Shown here: in pieces, positions 10,601 through 41,041 of the stretch | Layout: every line of letters begins with the position of its first letter | Numbering within the stretch: the stretch's first letter is position 1 | Assembly (NCBI RefSeq): GCF_918797505.1 | Contig: NC_092801.1 | Location: forward strand, 22,692,116-22,756,115 | DNA length: 64,000 nucleotides | Reading direction: 5' to 3' | Origin: Bemisia tabaci | Lineage: Eukaryota; Arthropoda; Insecta; Hemiptera; Aleyrodidae | Notes under the pieces: model-generated | Told to the model about the DNA's origin: nothing | The model's input: only the letters and a program-made list of their open reading frames with translations | The model's database searches: none | Program-made: the position numbers and the translations under genes

Positions 10601-11800
10601 CATAAATAGAAAATAGTGAAATTTCACTCTTTCTTCCTAACTTTTTAAAATTTTAAAACTTCAGGATTTGAGCAGCTGTAATTGTTACTAGAAGTGTGAC
10701 GTAGGTTTTGTTTGGTCCTCCAATCTCCTTCGTTAGGCACCCTCCATTCCATTCATCTAGAACCCAGACATTATTTTTGTGGACGATACAAAAGTGTATA
10801 ATTTGGAAAGAATTTTCCAAGGTAGTAAATTTCGGTTATTGTCTTTTGACTTTCAGAAACAAGTCTCGTAGTATTGGAGGAGTCCAAATACTCAAAATTT
10901 CCTGTTAACTCATCAGCTGAGAAGTTAACATAATATATTTTTTCAAGTATGACCTTAATGATGTAAGTATGATGTTAACTCATCAGCTGTTAAATTAACA
11001 TGTCCTTTAAATTTTGCAGGGGGGGGGGGGGCGTTCCCCTGATAAAGTTTTTAGCTGTGCTTATGATCAAGTGGTAGAACAAATTTTTCTGTTATGTGTT
11101 CTCAATTGCTTTCGAATCATGAGAATTACCTTGAACTTCTTTCAACCTGGTACCTACAAAGTTGAAGATTTTTATTATGGTCAACTTTTTGTACCAATTT
11201 GAAAACTCTCAATGAGACATTCTTCAACTAATCTGGAGTCAGACTATCCTCAATGACAAATTAACAATAAATGATGTGGACAATAAAATGCTGAACGTTC
11301 ATCTCTTCTATATAACTGATTTTGATTAGCGTATATACTGATGGTCAAAGTGCAATACCACATATCTCATTTCGCGACATCGCAGCCTTCCTGTCATTCT
11401 TTATTTTTCTTTGGAAAACTAGTCAGCAATATTTCTTGAAAACTATTTTGATTTTTTCTCTCTGTTAGCAGAATATTTTGTTTAAATTTCAAGGCAGAAA
11501 CTTATTGGCTTGTTTTCTCTCAAAAAAATGAAATGGTAGTGGACATTTTTGAGACACCGCAATGGAGATCCATGGTTTCACACTTCGGCCATGGACATGT
11601 AGTTGACTCTAACACTGAATCACGACTAGTATTCACAAACTATCAAAACTTAAGTACTGTCTGTACGACTAATAGTCGTTTCAATTTTTGAGTTTACGTC
11701 AAAATACAGAATGAGGTATTTTTTATTTTATTCCCTTATCATATATATATTTATACTTGCGTCAAAAGTTTTTCTCCAGACGAGGCAAGTGATACCTAAA
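7613..11800. other. Intergenic, AT-rich, no gene seen
   Basis: About 4.2 kb of AT-rich DNA with frequent stops in all frames. Only short ORFs (60-66 codons) occur, and none has a recognisable domain. A G-run near 11020 and the direct repeat at 10903-11002 are the only structures noted. A full CRE palindrome TGACGTCA near 9125 stands alone. Confidence 0.6.
10903..11002. repeat. Direct repeat pair, 70-bp spacing
   Basis: TGTTAACTCATCAGCTG occurs at 10903-10919 and again at 10973-10989; each is followed a few bases later by TTAACAT. Each unit is itself partly palindromic (GTTAACT...AGTTAAC). Probably a local duplication. Confidence 0.6.
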
Positions 11801-11840
11801 AATTAACGGACGATCTAAAAAGCCCGTTAATTCGAAATTG

Positions 11841-12062
11841 CCGCCAAAAATAACGAGTAGCCCGCTGAGCAATTTCTTTCCGAGATGCTCTGCGGAACTT
11901 TGCAAATTCATCACGTGGTGGATAGAAACAGGTAGGCGTAGTCATCACGAAGATGACGTCGCTTTGTGAAATATTGTTGGAAATATTTTGGCGCCAAATA
12001 ATTTTCAGCCAATGGGAGTTCCTACTTTTTGGCGCGACAGGAAATCCTTTATCTCGACGTCA
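11841..12062 (+). promoter_or_regulatory. Candidate Chk1 promoter: E2F, CCAAT and CRE-like sites
   Basis: Within 220 bp are a perfect palindromic E2F site TTTGGCGCCAAA (11987-11998), a second E2F-type site TTTTTGGCGCG (12026-12036), a third on the minus strand (CCGCCAAAAA, 11841-11850), a CCAAT box (12009-12013) between the first two, and CRE-like TGACGTCG (11954-11961) and CGACGTCA (12055-12062). E2F plus CCAAT is typical of S-phase genes. The next gene downstream on the + strand is Chk1, a cell-cycle gene, so assignment to Chk1 is a reasoned inference. The coding start is 4.9 kb away, which requires a spliced 5' leader; the Chk1 start exon does begin at an acceptor in the 5' UTR. Confidence 0.55.
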
Positions 12063-12136
12063 TCAACACAACGACTTGCCCCCACTTCGTTTCTTTTGCC
12101 TCTAAATTCGCCGAAATATTCCCTCCTTCTCCAAAA

Positions 12137-12170
12137 AATGGCGATCTGCAATCATTGCCGCCTTTGTTAG
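12137..12170 (+). other. Possible end of the non-coding Chk1 first exon, with a 10-codon uORF
   Basis: Just past the E2F/CCAAT cluster the sequence reads AAAAAATGGCG, a good initiation context, opening a 10-codon frame whose TAG stop directly abuts a donor-like GTAATT at 12171. If transcription starts near 12,070-12,120, this could be the last part of exon 1 spliced to the acceptor at 16949/16950. No transcript evidence is available. Confidence 0.3.
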
Positions 12171-13750
12171 GTAATTTTCTTGACAATTCTTCCTAGTTCT
12201 CCGGTGATTTCAGCAGTTACTTGACGAATTTTGTAACGGGCTTTTTTCAGTGTAAGTGATATTCACCGTAGCTCATTACCGCGAGTTTTCAATCCTTCGC
12301 AATCGACCAATATTTGTTTGAAAGGCGTGCTCCCAGTCGCTGTCACCCACACAGGACCTCGGTTTTCGACACTCCACCCGGCTTCTCCAATTTCGATGGT
12401 CTAGGGCCTGATTTTGGACGTTCCCGCAATATCTTCCCAAGATGGATATCTTCCTGGATCTCGATCATTTCAAATTATTTTCGAACTAGCCGCACTAGCC
12501 GAGTCAGCAACCTGCCTTTACTGTTTGGGTCTCAATGGCCTTGTGTGTGATGTCGCCTCTCTTTACTTTTGATCGCCATTCGATTTAGGTATAGTCGTTA
12601 TCTACTTTATTCATTGCTTTAGTTCGATTAATGCTTGCAAATATGCCTGGCCTCACCCTCTTAGGTTTATCTTAACCCTTAGTTTCATCTCTCGATCCTA
12701 ACCTGTCCCTTTGCACTGGTCAGGAAGCCGCTACTAATTCCATTTTGACTCTCTTACTTATCTTTGCTTTCCCTCTTTGTTGACTGAGAACGTATGTATC
12801 CTTTAGCATGGAATCCTCAGTCAACTTGCAGCATGCTCTTTTGAAGTTTCCTCTCTTGTTCCTTCCCGACGGACGAATCAGCCGACTACCTCAGTGCGAC
12901 TGGCCTCTCTGCGAGATTAGCTCCATTTGCATCCAGTATGAGACGATCTGGGCTGCTCCTTTTCAAATTTTGTGTCCCTCAATCTCCTTGAGGAGATCTC
13001 CATCTGACTCTGTTGAGTGACTCTGACGAATTTGAGCATCCTAGAACCGCAATGTGCATCTTGACAGTAGATCCTGATGGAGCATTATCTGCCTTCAAGC
13101 AGTAAATCAGTTTGTCAGCTGCGTCGTGCAATTTTCCCTTCCCAGTAGTCAAGCCTTGGATCTTATTTTCCAGTCCTCAGTTCTGTGCATCCGAGCATAC
13201 GCAATGCACCTTTTTCTTCACATTTATTGTTTCTCCTTTGTCAGAAGTTTCTGAGAAACGGAAGCCTTGTAAGAAACTTGTCCTCAGGCCTTTGTCCCAG
13301 GTACTTGTCACCTCAAATTAGCTATCTAGTAGAATTCCATTCATCCTTTACCATTTCAGTTTTGTTTGCAGTTTGATCATGATTTCACTTTGCCATGGTC
13401 AACTGCCAGTTATCTTTTAAGATTATCAGATAGTGAACATTATGGGAAAGATTTTTTGGCCCAATAGTGTTCAGCACTTCATATTACTATTCTGGTTTAT
13501 GGAGTCTACACTGTCTGTCCGAGTGATAGACTGATGTATTTTTATTTTGTTTGCCATTTTATCTTTGACCAGCACCAGCCATATCTTAAATATGCATGAT
13601 TTTCTAAAATTCATGGTAGGGCCTTTGTTCTTGTCTTGAAGCGGCTAAGTGTTCGAAAGCCATTATAGTAATTTGACCTTAAAGAGGTTCTTAATGAGTT
13701 AGTTGCGCTGGTCACAGAATCAAGTTTTGATGCTTTATTCTTTTATATAA

Positions 13751-14082
13751 GCTCAAAATAATAAGATATGTCCGAACTGCAACGTCCAACGTTAAGTAAT
13801 AACCGAGATATTGCCCCAAGGCAAGTCAGATTTTTGACATCATCCACTGCAGTAGTGATACCCTTGGTTTCTTCCATCTTGCTTTCATCCGAGTTTAACC
13901 TTAAACAACTAGTACAAATTTGCATCACACCGACTGATGAAACCAAGGGTGTCACTACCGCGGAGGATGACGTTGAAAACCCGATGGATAATGTCAAAAA
14001 CCTGACTCTTCAATTTGGCGATATCTCGGTTAATAATGAATGTAGAAAGTCGTGGTTTGGACGGACTGTATTATTTTTGGCT
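13751..14082. repeat. Large palindromic element
   Basis: The two halves are inverted copies. Left arm landmarks AACCGAGATATTGCC, TTTTTGACATCATCC and GTGATACCCTTGGTTTC pair with right arm GGCGATATCTCGGTT, GGATAATGTCAAAAA and GAAACCAAGGGTGTCAC. Outer parts also pair (AAAATAATA and TCCGAAC-like against GTTTGGACGG and TATTATTTT). Divergence between arms is about 20%. It is a MITE-like foldback element of about 330 bp. The ORFs 13768-14106 (plus) and 13743-13997 (minus) mirror each other because of this symmetry. Confidence 0.75.
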
Positions 14083-14989
14083 ACTCTTCAAGAATCATGT
14101 ATTTAAACACGGTTTTATGACTTGCGCAAGTGACCCGTTGTGTCTATTTAGTCTTCAAGGTGATGAAGTAAATAAGGTGCGATGCTAATGTCTTTGGAAA
14201 GCTCTTTGGCATTTCCTAGAGACAACAAACTGTTGATAGACTCAGGAGGAATCATCCGGAGACCTGCTTTGTCAGTCTGTGAACCGCTCTCCAACTCCCT
14301 GATCTATTGAGGTTGGGGACCAATGTAGAGTGATGTGAAAGTTAGGTTAGCCTTATTTTCTCTACTTTTTGCGTCCTATTTCTCAGGCCACATGAGCAGG
14401 TTCTAGGCTTGCTGTTCACTCATTGTTTTGAAAGTTAAGAAATATGGAAGATTTTGTCAAATGTTTGTCTTTGAAATAAAACGTAAATAAACAAAGAAGA
14501 ATCCGGCAGACGATAGCGCAGATAGATGGCGTCAGTCATTGGGTAATCCTTCGAGCTCTCTGCTGGATGATCCCTCGGAGAGTAGACCGGAGACTTTAGC
14601 AAAGTACCTATCGACTGATTTAGTGGCTATGCCATCGCAGCTCTGATGGTTCAATTAGACTCATAATCTTGTATTTGCACCACAGTGATGAAGTGCGTCT
14701 AATTATTTCTTGCTACCAAATCTCTTGTGTTTAATAAGTTAGTTATTGATTTATGATTTGCTAATGACACAATTTTAATTAATTAACGTGCTCAAGTCAC
14801 GCAGAATTTTAATATGAGGTTTTGCTCCATTGTTTTGGTATGAACCATTCGTAAGAATGATGTAGCCACAAACTCAGTCTATTGCGGGGCTGTCAGTCTT
14901 ATGAAAATCTCAGCTGTCAAGTATTTTCCTGTTAAGGCTTGCCTGGCGGAGAACTAGGCATGGAATTCCTAGAAGTGTCAGGGTGTCCA

Positions 14990-15200
14990 CAAGTCCGGAA
15001 ATAGTACTGATTTTTTAAGAGTGGACCGGCAGTACTGCAAAAGTGCGAAAATTCCGCAGGAAGGCTCGGAATTGTTGTCATTTTTGACGCAATTCGGAAT
15101 TTTTTGAAATTTTTCGAATTTCGTCCAATAAAGGTACTGATAAAGTACTGAATTTCGTAGGAAAGTACTGAAAAAGTACTGTAAAAGCACTGATTTTTGG
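14990..15200. repeat. AGTACTGA-rich dispersed repeat fragment
   Basis: A stretch with many AGTACTG(A) motifs and a GTCCGGAAAT start, preceded by GGGTGTCCAC. Similar phrasing (GGGTGT...GGAAAA...GTCA) occurs more loosely near 23,590. Probably a fragment of a dispersed repeat; no ends or target duplication could be set. Confidence 0.4.
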
Positions 15201-16611
15201 CTTGCCTGTTTTAGTAGACACACTGAATGTAGTGCTGTTAAAAGTTTTTTGAATAAAGGAAAAAAAAAACCCTAGGTATGTCATGAAGATGGAATTAAGC
15301 TCTTAGATGAATCTTGTACTGTGTAAATAACTGATAACACTGCTCAGCCTTGTTAAAGCCCACGAATAGGAATTTTGGCAACATTCTGCACAGATATAGA
15401 ATATTTTAATGGGCTGAGTTAAGGTGGATCTGATAAGGTGGCACCTTTTAGTCATCTTGATAACATGATTGAAGTGAGATTGGGCAAGGAGAAGATTGTT
15501 CTGCTTCAGTTGAACCTGCTTACTGACATCTAGAAACGTTATTTTTGTTTGAACTGTCTCCTCCAAACTTGACTTTTGATACGTCATCCGAGATGATAAG
15601 TTCTTCATCAGTAAGTCAATTTCATGCCAGTTAAGTCTAAATTTCTGAATGATTTTTCATTGATTTTCTCATAATCCACCCCCATCAATACAGCAATGCA
15701 GCCCAAAATCAGATCCATCTGCTGATAAATTTCTTAAGAAAAGAAACGGCCAGCGCAGGCTTTCTTTAGGTACTTATTTTGTGAGAGAAAATAGATGCTG
15801 TGTTGAGCAGTGGTCTTCAGGAATCCGAACCTAGTGCTGTTATTAATTTGTCGAGAAGTGCGAGGTACCTAGATCAAAGTTTAACTTCACTGCCAGCATT
15901 TGATGTGTCAGCTCTTCTTTAAAACTGTCACGAGATTGAATTGCTATAAGGAATTTGATGAACTCATTTCATTAAAATCAACCTGCTTTGCTAGCAGTCA
16001 CTAGTAGATGGAATGTGAATTCTGACTAACTAAAATCGACTATCAAACCCCTGACAGTTTAATTGAGGTTAGCAGAAAATAATGAAATATATTACCATCT
16101 TCTGATATAATGAAATTTCTTCCATCTTTTGAGAAAATCAGAAGTTAATTTGGCTTTTATTCCCAAAAATATCAATCATTAAAGAATGCACTGTTAAAGT
16201 TCATTTTGCCGCTTGCTTCCATTTGTTTAGTGTCCAATAAGAAGTTGAACAATCTCAGGAACAATGCCTTGTATGAGCTCTTGTTCTTCTAAACCCTATT
16301 GAACTCCAAATTGCCTGCCAAATAGCCCTCAGTTGAGTTTTTAGAAGTAACCGTTAATATTTATCTATAAAATCAATTCAAGATCCCAAAAAGCCAGATT
16401 CAAAATATATAGGGCGTCAGGAAGTCCTCAACTTATCAAACCAGAATGCATAGGTTTAGCCATCACCATATTTTAATGTAATGTGATGAATGCCTGCACT
16501 TGCTTGGATTGGCTTCTAGCTTTAATAGAACATCCAAGGTTGAGAATTAGTATGTGTGTGCATTGTTTCCGCCATACCTCATCAATGAATTAATAAATTT
16601 TGTATGTTGGA

Positions 16612-16745
16612 TTTTTTTTTTTTTTTTTTTTGCCAACGTGCGTTACAAATTCAGCATAAAGCTGAAAATCTCAATTTAGAGGGAAAAAGCTCGCTCTAGC
16701 ACAGTTTTCCCTCAAAGAGATATGCTTTTTGTAATAAATTTTTGT
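16612..16745 (-). repeat. SINE-like retroposon 3' end, minus strand
   Basis: The sequence starts with a T-run of about 20 (a poly-A tail on the minus strand), then TGCCAACGTGCGTT and an imperfect hairpin TTCAGCATAAAGCTGAA. On the complement it matches 23310-23407 at roughly 80% over 100 bp, including that hairpin and the A-rich end. A shared 3' end followed by poly-A in opposite orientations is the mark of retroposed copies. Confidence 0.65.
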
Positions 16746-16975
16746 TAACTCCCTTCTTTCTGTAGTTGATGCTTTAAGGAGTGAGTTTTCAAAAATTACT
16801 CATCCATTGGTTAATATTTTTTCTTGTTTTACAAACACTTCCTCAATTACCACTCTCATATATTTCATTTAAGTTGGAGCTTTTGATCATTCCAGAAGTT
16901 TTAATTTTTTCAGCCGGGAATTTTAATGCTTGTAAATTTTTCATTTCAGGCAGTGAATGGATTCTCTAATCGAGA

Positions 16976-35109
<18,134 letters not shown>

Positions 35110-35425
35110 TCTTGCAAAGATATCAAATTGTGGGAATGAACCCCTGAACAGGGTACAAATGGAAGTACCGAAAGATATGATTTCTTTTCCAAATGCCTCA
35201 TAGAGTACATTGACCATATTGTAAACTTCTAAAATCAGCTACAATGAGCAAACTCAGTGTCTGTGGTTAAAATTAGTATCGCTTGTTTAGTTTTTCTGCT
35301 TGTGAGAATAATCTGTGATCTAGCTTGCAGGAAAAATTATTCATCGTGGTCCATATTGACATTAGTTTGGCACCCAATTTGACTTATATAGTTTCTGGGT
35401 TTGTTTAGAGCAAGTCAATTGAATC

Positions 35426-35431
35426 AATAAA
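35426..35431 (+). terminator. Candidate Chk1 polyadenylation signal
   Basis: AATAAA 317 bp after the Chk1 stop, followed by a GT-rich stretch (TGTGTTGATTTTGG, ATTGTGTT) within 70 bp, as expected of a cleavage region. It is the first canonical hexamer seen after the stop codon. Confidence 0.5.
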
Positions 35432-38400
35432 CACACAAAATGCCACCTTCTCACCGATGTGTTGATTTTGGAATTGTTCAATGTGCCCATTGTGTTCTAG
35501 CGGAAGACTGATGTAAGAAACGCTGTGGTTCTTACGGTCTGCTCTACCCTGTCCAGTGGTTTATTGCTTTTTTCAATGATTATGGCAAGTGCTCTTCTAA
35601 GTGAAAGGTTTTTTCCTAGTGCTGTGATAGTTTTCATTAATTTATATTAAGCTGAATTTTTCTTTTGATACTTTTAATTTAGTTTGCTACCCAGGAAGTC
35701 TGGCATTAGGGATTTTCAGAGAGTTCTATGTCTTCTGTTTTATAGTAAAGAGGTGAAGGTATTTCAAAGTCTCAGCTTCAATTAGTCAAGGGAGGGAAAC
35801 CATTTATGGTCCTCAACTTTTTTTCCCCCTTAATGTGGAGGAGGTAGGCTTTTTCCTCCACTATCTCTTTTTTTGTTGCATACCGGCAGCATTGAGGTAA
35901 AAGTGTGTTCCTAGTTCTTTTCAAAGAATCAACAATTTTCGGCAAATTGCTGTTAGGATGCATTTCACCCTGTTGGCTGAATGCAGGGAACTTAATGTCG
36001 ATTTTCAATGTGGCAACTTTTCCAGCGTACTATTTTTAATGTATAAATCTGAGCAACATTAATTGTCTTCTATCGCGAAAAGGATACTCTGTGAGTCCCC
36101 AGAAATTAAATTATTTTTTTCCCCGGTTGAATATTTTGATGTTCCGTAATCAGCATAAGTGTTTTCCAAGTTTAGTAACTGACTTGTTTGAATATTGTTT
36201 CTTGTTTTTCGCTCAATATCTTGCTTTTCTCAGAATTATTATTACCTCTTCCCGGAAAACTTTGAAATTTCAGGGAATTTTACTTAGTCAGTAAAAAACT
36301 GCGAGCTGTCAGGGAAAATTTGTTAAATCGCCTTTATTTGCTCTCTTGAATGTGTTTGATGTGTCGAACAACAAATTTCGTGTGTTCAGGTTTGAAAGTT
36401 GTGATTTTTAATCATAATGCACGTCATCTAATGTCTGGGAGTATTACCTAAAATCTGACTGGCATTTCATTTTCTGCATTTTTTGGCAACCCTGTTTTTT
36501 CCATTTTTCCTTTTGCCCATTTTCTTTTGAGTATTTTTTGATAGGGAACGAAGAGCCTCTTTATTTTCTATCCTAAGTTTCAGCATACAAAAAGCTTTTT
36601 CAGGAAATAGACCATTAATCAAGAACTAAATGTCATCTATACGTACGATTATTTCTTTTATATGTGATTGAATGATAGATAGGCTGAAAAGTTTAAATTA
36701 TTTGATTTGAGGATTTTTTCTAAGGGGATGTAGCAACGTCACTGGTAACAAAGTGGGAATTCTCAGATGTTGGTAGATAAACTGTCAAAAAGTTGCCATT
36801 TTTAAACTTCTACATCTAAATTACCCTCATGAAATTTGAGTCCATCTGTTTTCTATTCATCTAATTTTAAGTTTTCCACTTTGTTACAAAAACATTGTCT
36901 TATTCTCTTGTTATGTTCCTGTGATCGACCAAGTGAATAATCTCATTTCCTCTCTTCTTTCATCCATGTTGTTTAGCTGCGCTCATTATCCTGCATTTTT
37001 TTCTTATTTAATTGCCATTGAGGTTCCAAAATATGAATCCATACCTTTACGCTGTAACCCCTAAGGTTTCCAATTGGTATGTAGAGTTTTGCTCTTTCAT
37101 TTAATAAGTAAGCATTTTCAAGGTCCGAAGACTTCCGGAGTTAGTTTCTTGTGTTGTAGTTTTCAAAAGGTATGACTCATTGGACTGACCGTTGATGAAA
37201 TCTTAGAAAAATCACTTTTCCTCTAAATTCAATGACACTAAATCTAAACTGACAACTGTTCAATACAAATGAAAAACCTCCAAATCAAACTTTAACACAT
37301 GAAATAGAAGTTTTGCTATTTAAGAGTAAAATTAAATGTTTTGAACCAAATACAGTAAATCGGTAAATTTAAAGTTCAACTTAATTTTGGTAAATTTGAA
37401 CTTGCATCTAATGAGAGCACTTTTCTGTTACATCTCAGAATCTCCACCAAAAATCCTATTTTTCCCCCTCCTTTTTTTTATCATAAGTAAACTACTAAAT
37501 CATGAAACTCAAGATATATCCTGAAGATATGTACTGATAAACTGTGAAGAATATTCAGTTCATGTAAGCAACTTTTTTTCTAGTTAAGAGTGAAACTAAA
37601 GGGAAAAATCTGAAAAGCTAAGACTGAGAAGTTCCCTCTTCGTATTCAAGTCATCAATTATGGCTCGATTTTGTTACTAAAAAAATTTATGTTTTTAATA
37701 TTTTAATTCATTCTTGTAATTTTACGATCTTTTCCCACTAACTTTAATGTTTTCATGTTTTTATTTGCTCTTGTAAAAGTGTTTAAGGCCTCTCAGAGCC
37801 GTTAATAGGTATACTATTTGTTTTTAATCGCTAATTTTCATGTTTATAACTTTTTTAATGAATTTCCTAAAACATTTTTTAACATTTTTACAACTTTTCG
37901 ATTCCAACCATGATTAGCATAGTTCTTTTTATTAAGGACCTTATTAGAGTTACACAATTTTCTGTAGTACTCCTCCCACTCTAAATTTATCTAGTAGGAT
38001 TACAATTCCGTAGAAGAATGTCAAAAAGTGTCAGTCAATGACATTTTGATTAATTTTCTGTTTGTAGAAATGTATGTAAGCTTTATCTTTTATGTTTTTT
38101 TTTGATTCTTGGTTTTTAATTCTGTGAGAATTAATTCCATACAGAGAAAAGATTTATTCTTGTACCTGATCGATTTTTGTAAATACTCTGTAAATTTAAG
38201 ATTTTAATGAAATTAACTGGGGATAGCCAGCACTACTGGTTCTTCTTTTTTCAGTAAAGAATCATTTCTGTTGAGCATTTTTAAATTTTGGACTACTGAA
38301 TTTTTTAACTTCACAACCTCCCTCAATTTTTTGATGAAATTTCTCTCAAAGACTTGGAAACTTGAAACATGTTGTTATGCTTTGTAGCCTACAAGTATGG

Positions 38401-40936
38401 AATTTGAACCAATGCTTTTCTGTAAGTCCTCAGCGCCAAAATCTGAGTTTCAAGAAAAATGGAAAAAAGTGTGCCAGCCTGCATTTCAATCTTCTGAGCT
38501 TAGATTCGAAAGGTATTTTTCAGACACTTACATTTCCTAAGCTCTCAAGATTGAGTGCCCGTTGAATGGCATAGAAATCCCTGTTTTTCTCGAAAATTTG
38601 CACCTCTAAGTTTAAAAAAACATCGTCTCAGTTGTATAAAACACTTATGCTGAGATCAACTCAACTATTGAATCCTCAATATTGGCGGCAGTGATATCTT
38701 GCTCTTCTAAGTAATTTTTTAACTAAATTTCAAAGGGGATAAAAATAGCAAAGTTCATCTTTCCCTTTTGTGACACTTCTCTGAAAAGGAATAAAAGTGA
38801 AAGTCAATAATAAAAAGAAAGAAATCGCATCAGTTCTCTTGGGCTTGATGGGTTAAGAGTGTTAAAATAATCTTTAAGAGTCGACCTTAATATTCCATCA
38901 AACTCCTCTTGCTAAGATGATACCGGTAGCATTTGCACTTCCACCCCTGAAGTCATCTTGTTAAGTGGCAGCCTACTGAGTAGTGATGCCATCGCATTTC
39001 TTGCGAAATTGTACCAAGAGTAGGTACTTATGTACATCACAGACTTTTCGGCACAAGTCAAAACTCCATCAGAGCTCATATGCCGTAAGCAGTTTTCTGC
39101 CAATACCAATCCACATAGGCTAGTTATTCCTCTGAACAAGTTTCGAGACCCTATTTTACATAAGTGGCAGAAAGTTTATGTGAGGAGTAGTGCGGATGAC
39201 AAAGCTGAGATTGTTGTGATTTTCTTAGAAGTCGATTTAAGTAATGATACAAGATATAAGAGAACTGAAAACACAAAATACTGAGGCGTTTAAATGAGTT
39301 TCAGTTTAAGGTACTCAAAATGTCAAAAATCTCAATTTTTTTCAACTCCTTCATCCATGATCATGTGGATACTTTCACATTCTAGTCAGAATTCTTATGT
39401 ATGGTATGAAAATAACCGTACCCCTAAAAAGGGACCCTAGCACTAACAAGCGAATACTCAGCAATTTTTCTCAAATCGAATTGACAAATCAGAATTTTGA
39501 GCACGAAAAAATAGAGCACTATAATTTCACTATAATGGTCTGATTTATTTTTTCCAATTTTATAAGAACAGAGTATAGAAATCTTTCCTGGTGCGCGCTA
39601 GATTTGGAGGAACTCTGCACCCCCTTGTAATCTCGGCGGGAGTAAGCAGATTCCATTTTTGGTAAAACCAACAAAAGAAAGCACAGAATTTCACTATAAC
39701 TTGACAACTGTTAGCCCACAACATGAGTACCTAATTAAATCTTTATTTAAAAGCTTTTTTTGGAAATTAGTTTTCGAACCGTCAACTTGCGGAACAAGTA
39801 GTAATGCCTTGATTATATGAAGGGATTGAAGGACAAGGCGCAAAAATGAAGTTTTTGAAATAATTGAGATATTAATGATTTTAAGTAAAACTGGATCGCA
39901 TTAAGCAAAAAGGAACCAAGGTGATTACAGTGTCATTAAAATGTTGCTACTTCATAGTTTCATAAGAAAATCTCCCAGAATAGCGAACAATTTTTCTTCC
40001 CACCAAAATAATTGTCATTTTTGAAGGAAAAGTAATAGTTTCAATTTTAATACCGTACATATATATTAAGTACTTAGTTTCAACAGGAAAGAAGAAGTTG
40101 CACGATTTTGAAAACACTAATCACGCTGGTTCCTTTTTGCAAAATGCACTAGTCCTGATGCAAGTTCTGTGATAAATTCGCTCCCAAATTCCAATTTTTA
40201 TAAGCATCAATAGGCAGTTCAAATTTTTTTCCCGTCGTAAGGATCCAAGTAATTTCGAAACTTCAAGCACGTATTTCTCGAAGTAGCCAAAATTGCACCC
40301 ATGCACCCTGTCCTCCAAGCCCCTCATTAGGTTGAAATTTTCAGACTCAGACTTTTTTGTACACAAATATTTGCATCTTCTATGCAGAAGTACCAATAAG
40401 TTTATTGAGATTCTCGATTTCAGGTCCCTTCTCCCGTCGGTGACAATGCATCATTTAAATAAACGAATCAAATAAAAATAAATGAAGTGCCTTTGCGTTA
40501 AAGTTTAAGTACTTAATAGCCAAACCATGGCCAAACTACTTGAAGTCATATTCCCATAACAGATTTTAAATATTGGCGCTGAAAATCTTGATCACAAGAG
40601 AGCAGCACTGTAGTCCAGTGTTTGTGTTTTCCCGTCTGTAATCCATGAAAAATATCGATCAACTTTTCTAGGTTATTTATTGTGACTTTCCCCGGATTTT
40701 CCCCCGTGAAAAGTAGAAGTGGAAAGTTAGTCTTTTTGTAGTACTCTTGTCCTGTTCCATTTTGCCCAATTGTAGCTGTGGATAAAGTTAAATTCATGAT
40801 CAAACGTCGATTTTCTGTCCGTGTGAAGTTAAAGCACCATGACTTCAACAATATGCAAGCATGTCAGTGCACCCTTTCTTGCATTAAATTATTGAATGTG
40901 GTAATCAAAATGATTTCTTTGTGCTGCAACAACTGA
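35432..40936. other. Intergenic region between Chk1 and spastin
   Basis: About 5.5 kb without a supportable gene. It probably contains the spastin promoter and any 5' leader exon, but no CpG patch or clear initiator was seen. It holds the dispersed repeat at 39108-39180. Two adjacent minus-strand ORFs (40121-40396, 91 codons; 40546-40851, 101 codons) look protein-like in residue mix but have no recognised domain. Confidence 0.5.
39108..39180 (+). repeat. Dispersed repeat, partner of 55546-55620
   Basis: Both copies share AATCCACA(T/C)AGG, then AACAAGTTTCGAGACCCT and GCA(G)GAAAGTTT-like text, with weaker similarity upstream. The ends are not defined. The two copies flank the spastin gene in the same orientation. 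Confidence 0.55.
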
Positions 40937-41041
40937 CGATTTCTTAACTCAGTGCTTTCCCTTCCTAAATCCGTCTTTTGCATTCACCCATTTAGTTTGG
41001 TTGGTGTTTTGAGACATCACTCTTTGTTCTGTCCAGTGCTA

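Larger units (their letters stand above)
12171..16949. other. Non-coding stretch, probably 5' leader intron of Chk1
   Basis: No coding exon is supported. The ORFs at 12314-12550, 12808-13020 and 13112-13321 show no domain and no convincing codon pattern. The stretch contains the palindromic element at 13751-14082, the AGTACTGA-rich repeat near 15 kb and the SINE-like repeat at 16612-16745. It ends in a good acceptor (TTTTTCATTTCAG). Confidence 0.5.
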
